Assembly (NCBI GenBank): GCA_963814055.1
Contig: CAWFBJ010000002.1
Coordinates: forward strand, 124,001 to 188,000
Reading direction: 5' to 3'
Source: AWTP1-13 sp963814055
GTDB taxonomy: Bacteria > Pseudomonadota > Alphaproteobacteria > Rhizobiales > Hyphomicrobiaceae
Length of the DNA stretch: 64,000 nucleotides
The stretch's first letter is position 1; each line of letters opens with the position of its first letter. The notes beneath the pieces are model-generated. The model was not told the DNA's origin, ran no database searches, and was given only the letters and a program-made list of their open reading frames with translations. The translations under genes were made by a program, and so were the position numbers. Positions 53,464-62,129 of the stretch are shown in pieces.

Positions 53464-54774
53464 TTATTCTTTCGCCCGCTTGTCGATGACCCGCCGCGCC
53501 TTGCCCTGGCTGCGCTCGACGCCGCCTGGATCGGTGACTGTGATCTTCGCTGTCACACCGATCAGGTTCTTGACGAGGTGGCCAAGCTCCCCCGCCGATA
53601 CCTGCCGCGCGCCGGCTTGTGCCGAAGCGGGCGACGCCTCCACCAGCACTTCCATCTCGTCCATGCGCGCCTCGCGCGTCAGCACGATCTGGTAGTGCGG
53701 TGCGAGGCCCTTCACCTTGAGGATCTGTTCCTCGATCTGGGTCGGGAACACGTTCACCCCGCGCACGATCATCATGTCGTCGGAGCGCCCGGTGATCTTT
53801 TCCATCCGCCGCATGCTGCGCGCGGTGCCGGGCAGCAGGCGCGTCAGGTCGCGCGTGCGATAGCGGATCACCGGCATGCCCTCCTTGGTGAGGGTGGTGA
53901 ACACCAGCTCGCCTTGCTCGCCGTCGGGCAGCACTTGTCCCGTCGCCGGATCGATGACCTCGGGATAGAAATGGTCCTCCCACAGGTGCAGGCCGTCCTT
54001 GGTTTCCACGCACTCGTTGCCGACGCCCGGCCCGATCACCTCGGATAGCCCGTAGATATCGACGGCGTGCATATCGAAGGCCTGCTCGATCTCGGCCCGC
54101 ATGGCATTGGTCCACGGCTCGGCGCCGAAGATGCCGGCCTTGAGGGAGGTCTTGCGCGGATCGAGCCCCTGCCGGCGGAACTCGTCCAGCACCGCCAGCA
54201 TATAGGAGGGCGTGATGGTGATGATGTCCGGCTCGAAGTCAGTGATGAGCTGCACCTGCCGTTCCGTCATGCCGCCCGAGATCGGGATCACCGCCATGCC
54301 GAGGCGCTCCGCGCCGTAGTGCAACCCGAGGCCGCCGGTGAACAGCCCGTAGCCGTAGGCGTTGTGCAGCTTCATGCCGCGCCGGCCACCCGAGGCGCGG
54401 ATCGAGCGCGCCACCACCTCGGCCCACACCTCGATGTCGCCCTTTGTATAGCCGACCACCGTGGGCTTGCCGGTCGTGCCGGACGAGGCGTGGATGCGCA
54501 GGATTTGCTCGCTCGGCACGGCAAACAGGCCGAAAGGGTAGTTCGCGCGCAAATCTTCCTTGGTCGTGAACGGAAACTTGGCGAGATCGGCGAGGGTTTT
54601 CAGGTCGTCCGGATGCACGCCCGCCGTGTCGAATTTCTTCCAGTACGCCGGTACGTTGTCGTAGACGTGCCTGAGCGTGGTCTTGAGCCGCTGCAACTGC
54701 AGCGCCGCGATCTCGTCGCGCGAGGCCACCTCGATCGGGTCGAGGTCCTCCTTGCGGGGTGTCAGATCGAGCAC
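53464..54774 (-). CDS. paaK: phenylacetate-CoA ligase
   Basis: A 436-residue AMP-forming ligase. It begins LDLTPRKEDLDPIEVASRDE, and has the nucleotide motif RIHASSGTTGKPTVVGYTKG near residue 100, then IFGAEPWTNAMRAEIEQAFD, DIYGLSEVIGPGVGNECVET and EEQILKVKGLAPHYQIVLTR. The C-terminal Lys is in GGVERSQGKARRVIDKR. It converts phenylacetate (or a hydroxylated relative), ATP and CoA to the CoA thioester, the first step of the paa pathway. GTG 54774 follows a GAGGAAGGG ribosome-binding sequence. Its start overlaps the end of the DUF488 gene by 13 bp. Confidence 0.9.
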   Translation of the reverse strand: MLDLTPRKEDLDPIEVASRDEIAALQLQRLKTTLRHVYDNVPAYWKKFDTAGVHPDDLKTLADLAKFPFTTKEDLRANYPFGLFAVPSEQILRIHASSGTTGKPTVVGYTKGDIEVWAEVVARSIRASGGRRGMKLHNAYGYGLFTGGLGLHYGAERLGMAVIPISGGMTERQVQLITDFEPDIITITPSYMLAVLDEFRRQGLDPRKTSLKAGIFGAEPWTNAMRAEIEQAFDMHAVDIYGLSEVIGPGVGNECVETKDGLHLWEDHFYPEVIDPATGQVLPDGEQGELVFTTLTKEGMPVIRYRTRDLTRLLPGTARSMRRMEKITGRSDDMMIVRGVNVFPTQIEEQILKVKGLAPHYQIVLTREARMDEMEVLVEASPASAQAGARQVSAGELGHLVKNLIGVTAKITVTDPGGVERSQGKARRVIDKRAKE

Positions 54775-55151
54775 GGGTTTCCCTTCCTCCGCGGCGCAGC
54801 CATGCCGTCGAGTATTGTGCAGAGTGCCGCGGCGTTGTTGTACGCGCGGTTCGACGCCGCATAGACCAGCGTCACCTGGCGGCTGGACGCCAGGGTTCGA
54901 AGGCGGCCGAGGGCAAGCCTTGATGCCGGAGCTTCGAGTTCCGACCGGTACCGGTCGACGAATTCGCCCCAAAGCTGGGGGTCATGATTGAACCAGCGTC
55001 TCAGGTCGGTGCTGGGCGACAGGTCCTTCGCCCACTCGTCTATCGCCGCCGCATCGCGCGTGAGGCCGCGGGGCCAGAGACGGTCGATCAGGATTCGGCG
55101 TCCGTCGCTTTTCGCCGTCGGCTCGTAGGCCCGTTTGATCTTGAGTTTCAT
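54762..55151 (-). CDS. DUF488 family protein
   Basis: A 129-residue protein: IKRAYEPTAKSDGRRILIDR, then LWPRGLTRDAAAIDEWAKDL and a closing segment on SSRQVTLVYAASNRAYNN. This matches the DUF488 family, in which an Arg-rich strand and the DRLWPRG motif are conserved; function unknown. Its 3' end overlaps the paaK start, so translation may be coupled, though the functional link is unclear. Confidence 0.8.
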   Translation of the reverse strand: MKLKIKRAYEPTAKSDGRRILIDRLWPRGLTRDAAAIDEWAKDLSPSTDLRRWFNHDPQLWGEFVDRYRSELEAPASRLALGRLRTLASSRQVTLVYAASNRAYNNAAALCTILDGMAAPRRKGNPCSI

Positions 55152-55295
55152 CGGTTCCGCAAACGCATCCGATTGCTGGCGGAGAATATCAAATCACGGG
55201 AGGGCCTGCACGGGGAGTGCGTTGATCGGCAAGCTGCATCTGCGCAAGATCAGCAGGGTTCTTGCAAGCGGTGGTGTACGCGGGGCGCCCACGCC

Positions 55296-56543
55296 TCACA
55301 TCGTCGGATTGGCATAGGGTCCGCCGAGCGCGTTGAGGCCGAACGCCGACCCGGCGATGTCGAAGTTGAACGAGAAGTGCTGGTTCATGGCCATGACGTC
55401 GCGCAGGTGCCGCTGCAGCGGATCGCGGGTGTAGAGCCCCTGCGCACCGTAGCACGACCACAGCGTCTCCACCGCTTCGCGCGCCTGGTTGACGGCAAAA
55501 GCGGTATGCGCGCGATAACGCAGCTTGGTCGCCAGGTCCGGAGTTTCGCCGCGCACGGCGCCGTCCTGAAAGGCGATGGCGGACTGGCGCAGGAGTTGGC
55601 GCGCCGAGTCGATTAGGCAGCGCGCCCGGGCCACCTTGATCTGCACGGCTTGAAAGTCCGCCACCTTGGCACCGGTGTAGGTGCCCATGCGCTTGGCCAT
55701 CGACGCTGAGAACATCTCGTAGGCGCCCTCGGCCGCGCCGAGCGCCGCCGGTGCCAGCGGATGGCTGGAGGCTGCCACGATCGGAATGCGGTACAGCGGC
55801 CCCGGCGTCAGCGCGGCGCCCGGATGCTCGCTCCCGCCACGGCACCGCTGCAGGGCGAGTGCGCGGCACTCCGGCACGAACTGCTCGGTGACCTTGATGT
55901 CCTTGCTGCCGGTGGCGGCCATGCCCATGGCGTACCAGGTGTCGATGATCTCGTAGTCGGACTTGGGCACCAGGCACAGCCGCCAGTCGACCGGCGTCTT
56001 GCCGTCGTCGCCATAGACGGTGACGGCGAGCATGTTCCAGTCGGAGTTGTCGACGCCCGAGGAGAACGGCCAGCGCCCGCTGACGATGAACCCTCCGTCC
56101 GTCTTTCTCCCGCGGCCGGCGGCGAGCGCGATCGACGAGGCGATCAGCGCATCCGGGTTCGCGTCCCAGACTTCGTGCTGGGTCTCGGGATCATAATAAC
56201 CGAGGATCCAGTGATGGCAGGCGAGATTGCCGACGTTCCACGCCGTGGACGGGCAGCCGCGCGCCACCTCGGCGGTAATGTCCACCACCGCCACGAAGTC
56301 GAGCTCCATTCCCCCGAACGCCTTGGGTTGGTGGAAGCGGAACAGACCCGTCTCGTGCAGGAGCTGCTCGTTCTCGCGAATGAGCATGCGCGCGTCCTCG
56401 GCCTGTTGCGCACGCTCGCGCAAGACCGGCACGATGTCGCGCGCCCGGCGCATGGCCTCGTCGTAGCCAATGGCGGAGAAGTTGCGCCGCTCCGCCTGCG
56501 GCAGCGTGCCGACACCATGGCTTTGCTCACTCGCGCTGGCCAT
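55296..56543 (-). CDS. flavin-dependent monooxygenase, acyl-CoA dehydrogenase fold (HpaB/C2-hydroxylase type)
   Basis: A 415-residue protein with an acyl-CoA dehydrogenase fold: VDITAEVARGCPSTAWNVGN, WPFSSGVDNSDWNMLAVTV and AVNQAREAVETLWSCYGAQG. The sequence resembles group D flavin monooxygenases, such as the oxygenase part of 4-hydroxyphenylacetate 3-hydroxylase, that need a separate flavin reductase. In a paa-like gene set this would hydroxylate an aromatic ring. I see no reductase gene nearby. The ATG 56543 gives MASASEQSHGVGTLPQAE. DUF1772 lies 18 bp upstream. Confidence 0.75.
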   Translation of the reverse strand: MASASEQSHGVGTLPQAERRNFSAIGYDEAMRRARDIVPVLRERAQQAEDARMLIRENEQLLHETGLFRFHQPKAFGGMELDFVAVVDITAEVARGCPSTAWNVGNLACHHWILGYYDPETQHEVWDANPDALIASSIALAAGRGRKTDGGFIVSGRWPFSSGVDNSDWNMLAVTVYGDDGKTPVDWRLCLVPKSDYEIIDTWYAMGMAATGSKDIKVTEQFVPECRALALQRCRGGSEHPGAALTPGPLYRIPIVAASSHPLAPAALGAAEGAYEMFSASMAKRMGTYTGAKVADFQAVQIKVARARCLIDSARQLLRQSAIAFQDGAVRGETPDLATKLRYRAHTAFAVNQAREAVETLWSCYGAQGLYTRDPLQRHLRDVMAMNQHFSFNFDIAGSAFGLNALGGPYANPTM

Positions 56544-56561
56544 GATCCACGTCTCTCCGAC

Positions 56562-56993
56562 CTATGAGGTCAATGCCCAGATGGAAACCAGCGTGGCCGC
56601 TGCCCCCAGCAGGCTGCGGCCGGCGTGCAGCGTGCCCCAACGTTCGACCAGGCGACGCGCTTCAGGTCCCGCCTCGGGGGCCTGGATGCCGTTGAGCGTG
56701 TCGTTGGTGGGCTTGATGCAGATGAGCGTATAGGGCCAGTTGGCCAGAATGAGGACTGCCGCCAGCAGCCAGCGCCAGTCCGAAAGCGTGAAGTAGACGA
56801 TGATGGCTAGGACGCCGCCGATGATGGCGAGACTGGCCTGCATGCCCGCGGCGCGCGGATAGCTCGCCTGCCATTGTGCGAGCATGGGTGCATCGGGCAA
56901 AGCAAGGCGCGCCGGCTGTTCGGCCACGTTCACGTAGACGGCCGCACCCGTGAATAGCGCTGCAGCGACCGTGGCGAGAACAGCTGCGAGCAT
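56562..56993 (-). CDS. DUF1772 membrane protein
   Basis: A 143-residue protein with four membrane helices: LAAVLATVAAALFTGAAVYV, ASLAIIGGVLAIIVYFTLS, WRWLLAAVLILANWPYTLI and LLGAAATLVSIWALTS. NTLNG and MLAQWQASYPRA are typical DUF1772 segments. Function unknown. It lies between the flavin monooxygenase and paaI on the same strand. Confidence 0.75.
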   Translation of the reverse strand: MLAAVLATVAAALFTGAAVYVNVAEQPARLALPDAPMLAQWQASYPRAAGMQASLAIIGGVLAIIVYFTLSDWRWLLAAVLILANWPYTLICIKPTNDTLNGIQAPEAGPEARRLVERWGTLHAGRSLLGAAATLVSIWALTS

Positions 56994-57011
56994 GACGGGA
57001 GGGCCTCCGTT

Positions 57012-57449
57012 CTATTCCGCGCCATCGATGAGGCTGCCCGGCAGCGTGCGCGAATGCCCTCTGAACTCGGCGATCACCGTGCCGGTTTCATCGCGCACGG
57101 TGACGTCGTAGATGCCGCTGCGCTCGCCGCGCTGCCGCTCCCGGGCGTCCGCTATAAGCCGCATGCCAAGCTGTCCCGGTGCGACGTACGTCACGGTGCA
57201 ATGCTGCGCGACCGCGGGTTGGCCATGCGAATTGCAGGCGAATGCGAAAGCGCTGTCGGCCAGGGAGAAAATGAAGCCGCCGTGGCACGACCCGTGGCCG
57301 TTGAGCATGCGCTCTGTGACTGTCATCGCCAGCCGTGCGTGCCCCGAGCCTGCCTCGAGAACTTCCATGCCCAGGCCTTGGCTGGCCCTGTCGCCTGACC
57401 ACATGGCATCGGCGCTGAGGCGCGCGATCTCCGCTGCATCACGAGCCAT
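57012..57449 (-). CDS. paaI: phenylacetate-pathway thioesterase PaaI
   Basis: A 145-residue hotdog-fold enzyme: RMLNGHGSCHGGFIFSLADS carries the HGG turn and the catalytic Asp, with FAFACNSHGQPAVAQHCTVT and YVAPGQLGMRLIADAR after it. PaaI hydrolyses hydroxyphenylacetyl-CoA and relieves CoA trapping when the ring pathway stalls. Its ATG lies 3 bp after the paaG stop, so the two are one operon. Length and order match the usual paaI. Confidence 0.85.
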   Translation of the reverse strand: MARDAAEIARLSADAMWSGDRASQGLGMEVLEAGSGHARLAMTVTERMLNGHGSCHGGFIFSLADSAFAFACNSHGQPAVAQHCTVTYVAPGQLGMRLIADARERQRGERSGIYDVTVRDETGTVIAEFRGHSRTLPGSLIDGAE

Positions 57450-57452
57450 GCG

Positions 57453-58247
57453 TCAGGCCTTCCGCCCGGTATATTTTGGCGCGCGCTTCTCCAGGAACGC
57501 GTTGATGCCTTCGCGTGCGTCCGGCGCTGCGCCCGCCACTCGCTGCAGGTCGCGTTCGAGATCGAGCTGCTGGGCAAGCGTGTTGGCCGAGGAGGCTGCA
57601 AGCGCCTGCTTGGCCAACGCCAGTGCGTATGTGGGAGCGGAGGCGAGCTTGCCGGCCACGGCTGCGACTTCCGCCTCGAACTTGTCGTCGTCGACACATT
57701 TCCAGATCAGGCCCCAGGCCTCGGCCTTCTCCGCCGGCAGCGGCTCGGCCAGCATGGCAAGGCCACGCGCCCGCATGGACCCAACCAGGCGCGGCAGAAC
57801 CCAGGTGCCGCCGGCGTCGGGAATGAGCGCGATCCTGGCGAAGGCCTGCAGGAAGCTGGCGCTGCGGGCGGCATAGACGAGGTCGCACGCCAGGGCGATG
57901 TTGGCGGCGGCCCCGGCGGCGATGCCGTTGACGGCTGCGATCACCGGCTTTTCCAGCGTCGTGATCATCTTGATCAGCGGATTGTAGGCTTCATCGAGCA
58001 TCGTGCCGGCGTCGACGGCTCCGCCGCCTGCCATGCCCGTATCGGCCAAATCCTGGCCGGCCGAGAAAGCCCGTCCCGCGCCGGTCAGCACCACGACGCG
58101 GCAGTCCGGATCGGCACCTGCGGCGGTCAGACCCTCGCGCAGTTCGGCATGCATGGCTCGCGTGAAGGCGTTGAGCTTGTCGGGCCGGTTGAGCGTCAAG
58201 CGGGTAACGCCGCCGCTGCGGGAGGTCAAAATGGTCGCGCTGCTCAC
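57453..58247 (-). CDS. paaG: 2-(1,2-epoxy-1,2-dihydrophenyl)acetyl-CoA isomerase
   Basis: A 264-residue crotonase-fold isomerase: LTLNRPDKLNAFTRAMHAEL, AFSAGQDLADTG, and AAVNGIAAGAAANIALACDL (oxyanion hole), with FARIALIPDAGGTWVLPRLV carrying the acidic residue used in epoxide isomerisation. PaaG converts the ring epoxide of phenylacetyl-CoA to the oxepin. GAGGAGG precedes the GTG at 58247, making it the start; an in-frame ATG at 58289 is upstream. It leads the operon paaG, paaI, DUF1772, monooxygenase. Confidence 0.85.
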   Translation of the reverse strand: MSSATILTSRSGGVTRLTLNRPDKLNAFTRAMHAELREGLTAAGADPDCRVVVLTGAGRAFSAGQDLADTGMAGGGAVDAGTMLDEAYNPLIKMITTLEKPVIAAVNGIAAGAAANIALACDLVYAARSASFLQAFARIALIPDAGGTWVLPRLVGSMRARGLAMLAEPLPAEKAEAWGLIWKCVDDDKFEAEVAAVAGKLASAPTYALALAKQALAASSANTLAQQLDLERDLQRVAGAAPDAREGINAFLEKRAPKYTGRKA

Positions 58248-58301
58248 TATTTCCTCCTCGTCGGCATCCGTTCGGTGCTCGGGGGCCACACCATGCTCCG
58301 G

Positions 58302-58470
58302 TTCTAGTGTCCCGATTGCGAAGTTCGCCTGAGTTTGAGGCTAGGCTGCGGAGCGAACTTCGCAATCACAAGGGACACTAGAATCATAGTGTTGCTAGTG
58401 TGATTCAGATCGAGAAATTCGCTCCAAACCCTGCAGCCGGCACCGGCGAATTTCTCGATCATCACACTAG
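58302..58470. repeat. pair of homologous palindromes in inverted orientation
   Basis: Palindrome A: outer arms TTCTAGTGTCCC (58302-58313) and its reverse complement at 58372-58383; inner arms GATTGCGAAGTTCGC (58314-58328) and its reverse complement at 58353-58367; a 4-base insert (ACAA) sits on the right side only. Palindrome B: outer arms CTAGTGTGAT (58395-58404) and complement (58461-58470); inner arms GATCGAGAAATTCGC (58408-58422) and complement (58446-58460); a 3-base insert lies on the left only. Loops are 24 and 23 bases. The rest of the 440-base gap between paaG and the OmpA-like gene holds nothing else I can support. Confidence 0.85.
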
Positions 58471-58689
58471 CGCAGTCAAATCCAGGTGGATACAGCAACT
58501 GAAGCACGCCGCCCGGCCTCTGCGACGGCGCCCGGCGTGACTTGGAATGCGGCACCCGGTTGCCTATAGTGGCGCTGCCGAGAGCTTGCGCGGCGGCTCG
58601 TGTGAGCCGGCCCGCGAGTTGTCGAGCATGGGCAGCGGCAGGGATCGCTTGGCCGCCTACGCCTCCGGTCTGGGAGCAGCTTTTACAAT

Positions 58690-60528
58690 ATGCGATGCAA
58701 CTGGCAGCGCTGGCTATGGGGGCTGATCCCGCTCATCATGGTGAGTTGGGTCGCGATCCAGCTCGAGCGTGAGAGCATCAAGCAGGATTTGACCGAGCGC
58801 GCCAAAGCCGCCCTGATGGCAAGCGGCTCGCCATGGGCGGGCGTCGACATCAATGGGCGCGATGCCGTGCTGACGGGACGCGCGATCCAGGACAACGAGC
58901 CGCCCCGCGCCGAGGAGACGGTGCGCCAAGTCTGGGGTGTACGCGAGGTCGAAAACCGCGCCATCCTGCCCCCGAAGATCGAGCCGTTCAACTGGTCCGC
59001 GCGCCGCCGGGGCAATCGCATCAGGCTGTCTGGATACGTGCCAGACCGCGCGACACGGCAAGCCGTGCTCGGATTGACCAAGGCGGCCATGCCTGGACTC
59101 GAGGTTGTCGACCGCATGCACACCGCGCGTGGTGTTCCTTCGCCGGACACTTGGCTTGCCGGACTGAGCTTCGCGCTGAAGCAGCTTTCGCTGCTGCGGC
59201 AGGGGGATGCCCGCTTCGACGATATGGCGCTTACGATATCGGGCGAGGCCGAAGATACGGCGGCCTTCAAGGCCGTGAATACGGCGCTCAAGAGCGGTCT
59301 CCCGAAGGGCACCAAGCTATCGTCCGCCCAGATCACGGGTCCAGCGGTCAGTCCCTATACGTGGTCTGCTCAGTTCGCGGGTGGACAGCTGGTCCTGGGC
59401 GGGTATGTACCGGGTGGCGAGAAGGGAAGGTCCGATCTGCTGGCGGCCGCGAAGGTGGCCGCACCCGCCGTCAATATCGTCGACCGCATGGAACCGGGGG
59501 AAGGCGCCCCCCAGGGTTGGAGCAATGCGGCGGTCGTCCTCATGAAAGAGCTTGTGAGGCTCGACAGCGGCACGGCGGACATGAAGGACGCAGCCCTCAG
59601 CGTGGGGGGCATCGCGCCCGACGAGGCGCAGGCTCAGTCCATCCGGGCGGCATTGCGTGCTTCGGTCCCGACGGCCTTCACGCTCGTCGATCAGATCAAG
59701 GCGCGTGAGGTGAAAGCTCCCGAGCCAGCGCCCATCGTGCCGCCGCAGCGAACCGAGCCGGCACCGCAGGCTGCGCCGGACTCGCAGCGGACGGCCACCT
59801 TGCCTGCGCCAAAAGCAACCGTCGAACCAAAGCCTGAGAACGAGCCCAGGCAAGCGGCACCTGCACCAGCGCCGCCCGCGCCGACCGCGCCTCCAGTACC
59901 GCAGGCCGCACCTGCGCCGCAGCCTCCGTCAGAGCCCGCGCCCAAACAAGTCGCCCCCGCGCCAGCCCCGACGCCCCAGGCCGAGCCGGCACCCAAGATA
60001 GCGGCTGCACCGCCCACTCCCGAGAAGCAGGTCGCACCTGCGCCTCAACCGTCAGCTGAACCCGCTCCCAAACAAGCCGTGCCAGCCCCGGCGCGCCAAC
60101 CCGAGCCGGCACCCAAGACGGCGGCTGCGCCGCCTCCGCCCGCTCCGGTGCCGCCGGAAGTCACTGTATGTCAGGACAACCTGAACAAGATCACCAACGC
60201 CGGCCACATCAACTTCGCCACCAATAGCGCCACGCTCGACAGCGACAGTTTCGCTACTCTCGATCGGCTCGCTGCTGCCGCCAAGGTTTGCCCCGGCATG
60301 CGCATTGCCATCGAAGGCCATACCGATGCGGAGGGCCGCGCCGAATACAATCAACGCCTTTCTGTCCGGCGGGCGCGGGCGGTGGTGGCCTACCTGGTCA
60401 AGTTCGGCGCCGACAGGAAGCAGCTGGAGGCGGTGGGATACGGCCTCAGCCGTCCGGCCGCCCCCAACGATACCGAAGAGAACATGGCCAAGAACCGCCG
60501 CATAGAATTCAGCGTGCGGCAGCAGTGA
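58690..60528 (+). CDS. OmpA-like envelope protein with BON-like domains
   Basis: A 612-residue protein. A membrane helix at residues 6-24 (QRWLWGLIPLIMVSWVAIQL) anchors it. Residues 30-340 look like repeated BON-type domains that bind membrane: GVDINGRDAVLTGRAI, RLSGYVPDRATRQAVLGLTK, LVLGGYVPGGEKGRSDLLAA. A Pro/Ala-rich linker (about residues 345-490) carries imperfect repeats of EPAPKQ and APAPQP. The C-terminal OmpA domain, HINFATNSATLDSDSFATLD with IAIEGHTDAEGRAEYNQRLS, binds peptidoglycan through its conserved Asp and Arg. It tethers the envelope layers. A small membrane gene follows 38 bp on. Confidence 0.8.
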   Translation: MRCNWQRWLWGLIPLIMVSWVAIQLERESIKQDLTERAKAALMASGSPWAGVDINGRDAVLTGRAIQDNEPPRAEETVRQVWGVREVENRAILPPKIEPFNWSARRRGNRIRLSGYVPDRATRQAVLGLTKAAMPGLEVVDRMHTARGVPSPDTWLAGLSFALKQLSLLRQGDARFDDMALTISGEAEDTAAFKAVNTALKSGLPKGTKLSSAQITGPAVSPYTWSAQFAGGQLVLGGYVPGGEKGRSDLLAAAKVAAPAVNIVDRMEPGEGAPQGWSNAAVVLMKELVRLDSGTADMKDAALSVGGIAPDEAQAQSIRAALRASVPTAFTLVDQIKAREVKAPEPAPIVPPQRTEPAPQAAPDSQRTATLPAPKATVEPKPENEPRQAAPAPAPPAPTAPPVPQAAPAPQPPSEPAPKQVAPAPAPTPQAEPAPKIAAAPPTPEKQVAPAPQPSAEPAPKQAVPAPARQPEPAPKTAAAPPPPAPVPPEVTVCQDNLNKITNAGHINFATNSATLDSDSFATLDRLAAAAKVCPGMRIAIEGHTDAEGRAEYNQRLSVRRARAVVAYLVKFGADRKQLEAVGYGLSRPAAPNDTEENMAKNRRIEFSVRQQ

Positions 60529-60566
60529 TGCGACCAGGGCGCGTTCGCTCCTAAAGGATGCAGTCG

Positions 60567-60674
60567 ATGGACTACCTCGCTTTCAAACTGATCTGGTGGC
60601 TGCTGCTGGCGTTCGCGATTGGGCTCATTGTGGGGTGGCTGTCCTGCGGGCGCGTGGAAAACGATCAAGGGTAA
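60567..60674 (+). CDS. 35-residue membrane peptide
   Basis: Starts at ATG 60567 (MDYLAFKLIWWLLLAFAIGL) and ends with a TAA at 60672-60674. The peptide is one membrane helix with a Trp-rich entry and a polar tail ending GRVENDQG. AAAGGA at 60553-60558 lies eight bases before the ATG. It sits between the OmpA-like and triple-repeat genes, 37 bp before the latter, so a shared transcript is likely. No family known. Confidence 0.55.
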   Translation: MDYLAFKLIWWLLLAFAIGLIVGWLSCGRVENDQG

Positions 60675-60711
60675 AGCCGGTTCTCACGTGGGATCGGCTG
60701 GGGTGTGAATT

Positions 60712-62100
60712 ATGGTTGCGTTGTCGGTGCAAACTCTGCTGCTGATGGGAGCGGCGTATTTTATCGGCGCAGCCTTGGCTTGCCTGATCCGCCGCAGCCT
60801 CTTCGCTCCAGCGGCCTATAGCACGGCGGAGCGGCGCGTCGATCCGCTGCCGGAGATTGCGCAGCGCGATGCCGGGGCCACGAGGTTTGCATCGCCATCA
60901 TCGCCCCTGCCACCGCCGCAACCCGCTGCCCCGCCGTTCGTTCCACCTCCAGCGACCGATGGCGTGCAGGATCTCAAGCGCATTCGCCTGATCGACGCCG
61001 CCATCGAAACGAGCCTCAACAAGCTCGGCGTCACCCGCTACGAACACATCGCTGGCTGGATGCGGGACGATGTGAAGAAAGTGAGCCAGGCCCTCGGCAT
61101 CAAGGGGCGCATCAACCAGGAAAACTGGATCGAGCAGGCGCTCATTCTCGCAAAGGGAGGCGAAACCTACTATTCCGCGCGCCGCGCCCGTGGCGAGGCT
61201 GCGACGGCCGCTCCGACTTCCGATGACAGCGCATCTCTGCCGCGGCCCATGTCGCGCGCCGGTGTGGCCGCAGCGGTCGTTGCCCCGCCCCCGGCAGAGA
61301 TCAAGCCCGCCCCGGCTGTCGCTGCTCCCGCTCCGTCGCCGCCGATGGTGTCTGAGCGAGCGGCCTTTGCCGGCGGTTCGGTCGGTCGGCAGGCACGTCC
61401 CGCCTCGGATGCCGTCGACGCAGTGCACGCCGTGCCTGTGCGCCCGGCGCCGCCCGCGCACGACAATCTGCAGCGCATCGGCACCATCACGCCCGAGATC
61501 GAAAAGGACCTGAACGCGCGGGGTGTCTCGCGCTACGCGCAGATCGCGCAATGGTCCCAATCCGATATAGACGCCATGGAGAAACAACTTCGGACGGGGG
61601 GCCGCATCGCCCGCGAGAACTGGGTCGAGCAGGCGCAGATCCTGAGCCGCGGAGGGGACACCCGCTTTTCAAGAGAGTTCGACGGCGCCACCCCCGAGCA
61701 GGCGCAGGTCAAGGCGACACGGACCGATCTTGGCTCGCTGCGATCTGTCCGGTCGCGTGCCTATCAGGGTGCGCCGGAGCCGGGCCCGGAAGCGGCGCAG
61801 CGCGCTGGCGCGCAAAACAGGGTCTTGCGCGGCGCTATCTCCAACGATCTCAAGCGCATCCGTGGCATTGGCGTTCTCATTGAGAAGAAGCTCAACTCCA
61901 TGGGTGTCATCACTTACGAGCACATTGCCAATTGGACGGCGGACGACATTGACCGCGTCAGCCAGTCGCTCGATTTCAAGGGCCGCATCGAGCGGGAAAA
62001 CTGGATCGAGCAGGCGCGCATTCTGAGTGCCGGCGGACAGACGGAGTTCTCGCGCCGGGTCGACCGCGGGGAAGTGGAAACCAGCCGCGCCAAGACGTGA
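60712..62100 (+). CDS. membrane-anchored protein with three helix-hairpin-helix-like repeats
   Basis: A 462-residue protein. An N-terminal membrane helix (LSVQTLLLMGAAYFIGAALA) is followed by three copies of a 65-residue domain starting near residues 86, 251 and 377: DLKRIRLIDAAIETSLNKLG, NLQRIGTITPEIEKDLNARG, DLKRIRGIGVLIEKKLNSMG. Each ends GRINQENWIEQA, GRIARENWVEQA or GRIERENWIEQA. This is the domain that extends NuoE and some ribosomal L21 proteins in alphaproteobacteria, a helix-hairpin-helix fold. Pro/Ala linkers separate the copies. Copy 3 best keeps the GIG hairpin. DNA or RNA contact at the membrane is inference. Confidence 0.75.
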   Translation: MVALSVQTLLLMGAAYFIGAALACLIRRSLFAPAAYSTAERRVDPLPEIAQRDAGATRFASPSSPLPPPQPAAPPFVPPPATDGVQDLKRIRLIDAAIETSLNKLGVTRYEHIAGWMRDDVKKVSQALGIKGRINQENWIEQALILAKGGETYYSARRARGEAATAAPTSDDSASLPRPMSRAGVAAAVVAPPPAEIKPAPAVAAPAPSPPMVSERAAFAGGSVGRQARPASDAVDAVHAVPVRPAPPAHDNLQRIGTITPEIEKDLNARGVSRYAQIAQWSQSDIDAMEKQLRTGGRIARENWVEQAQILSRGGDTRFSREFDGATPEQAQVKATRTDLGSLRSVRSRAYQGAPEPGPEAAQRAGAQNRVLRGAISNDLKRIRGIGVLIEKKLNSMGVITYEHIANWTADDIDRVSQSLDFKGRIERENWIEQARILSAGGQTEFSRRVDRGEVETSRAKT

Positions 62101-62129
62101 CGCCCCAGAAGCGTTTGGTCCCGAAGCGC

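Noticed and set aside
59820..60160. Possible repeat array or CRISPR-like pattern in the OmpA-like gene
   Set aside because: The repetition is of Pro/Ala codons (EPAPKQ and similar); units vary in length and have no spacer structure.
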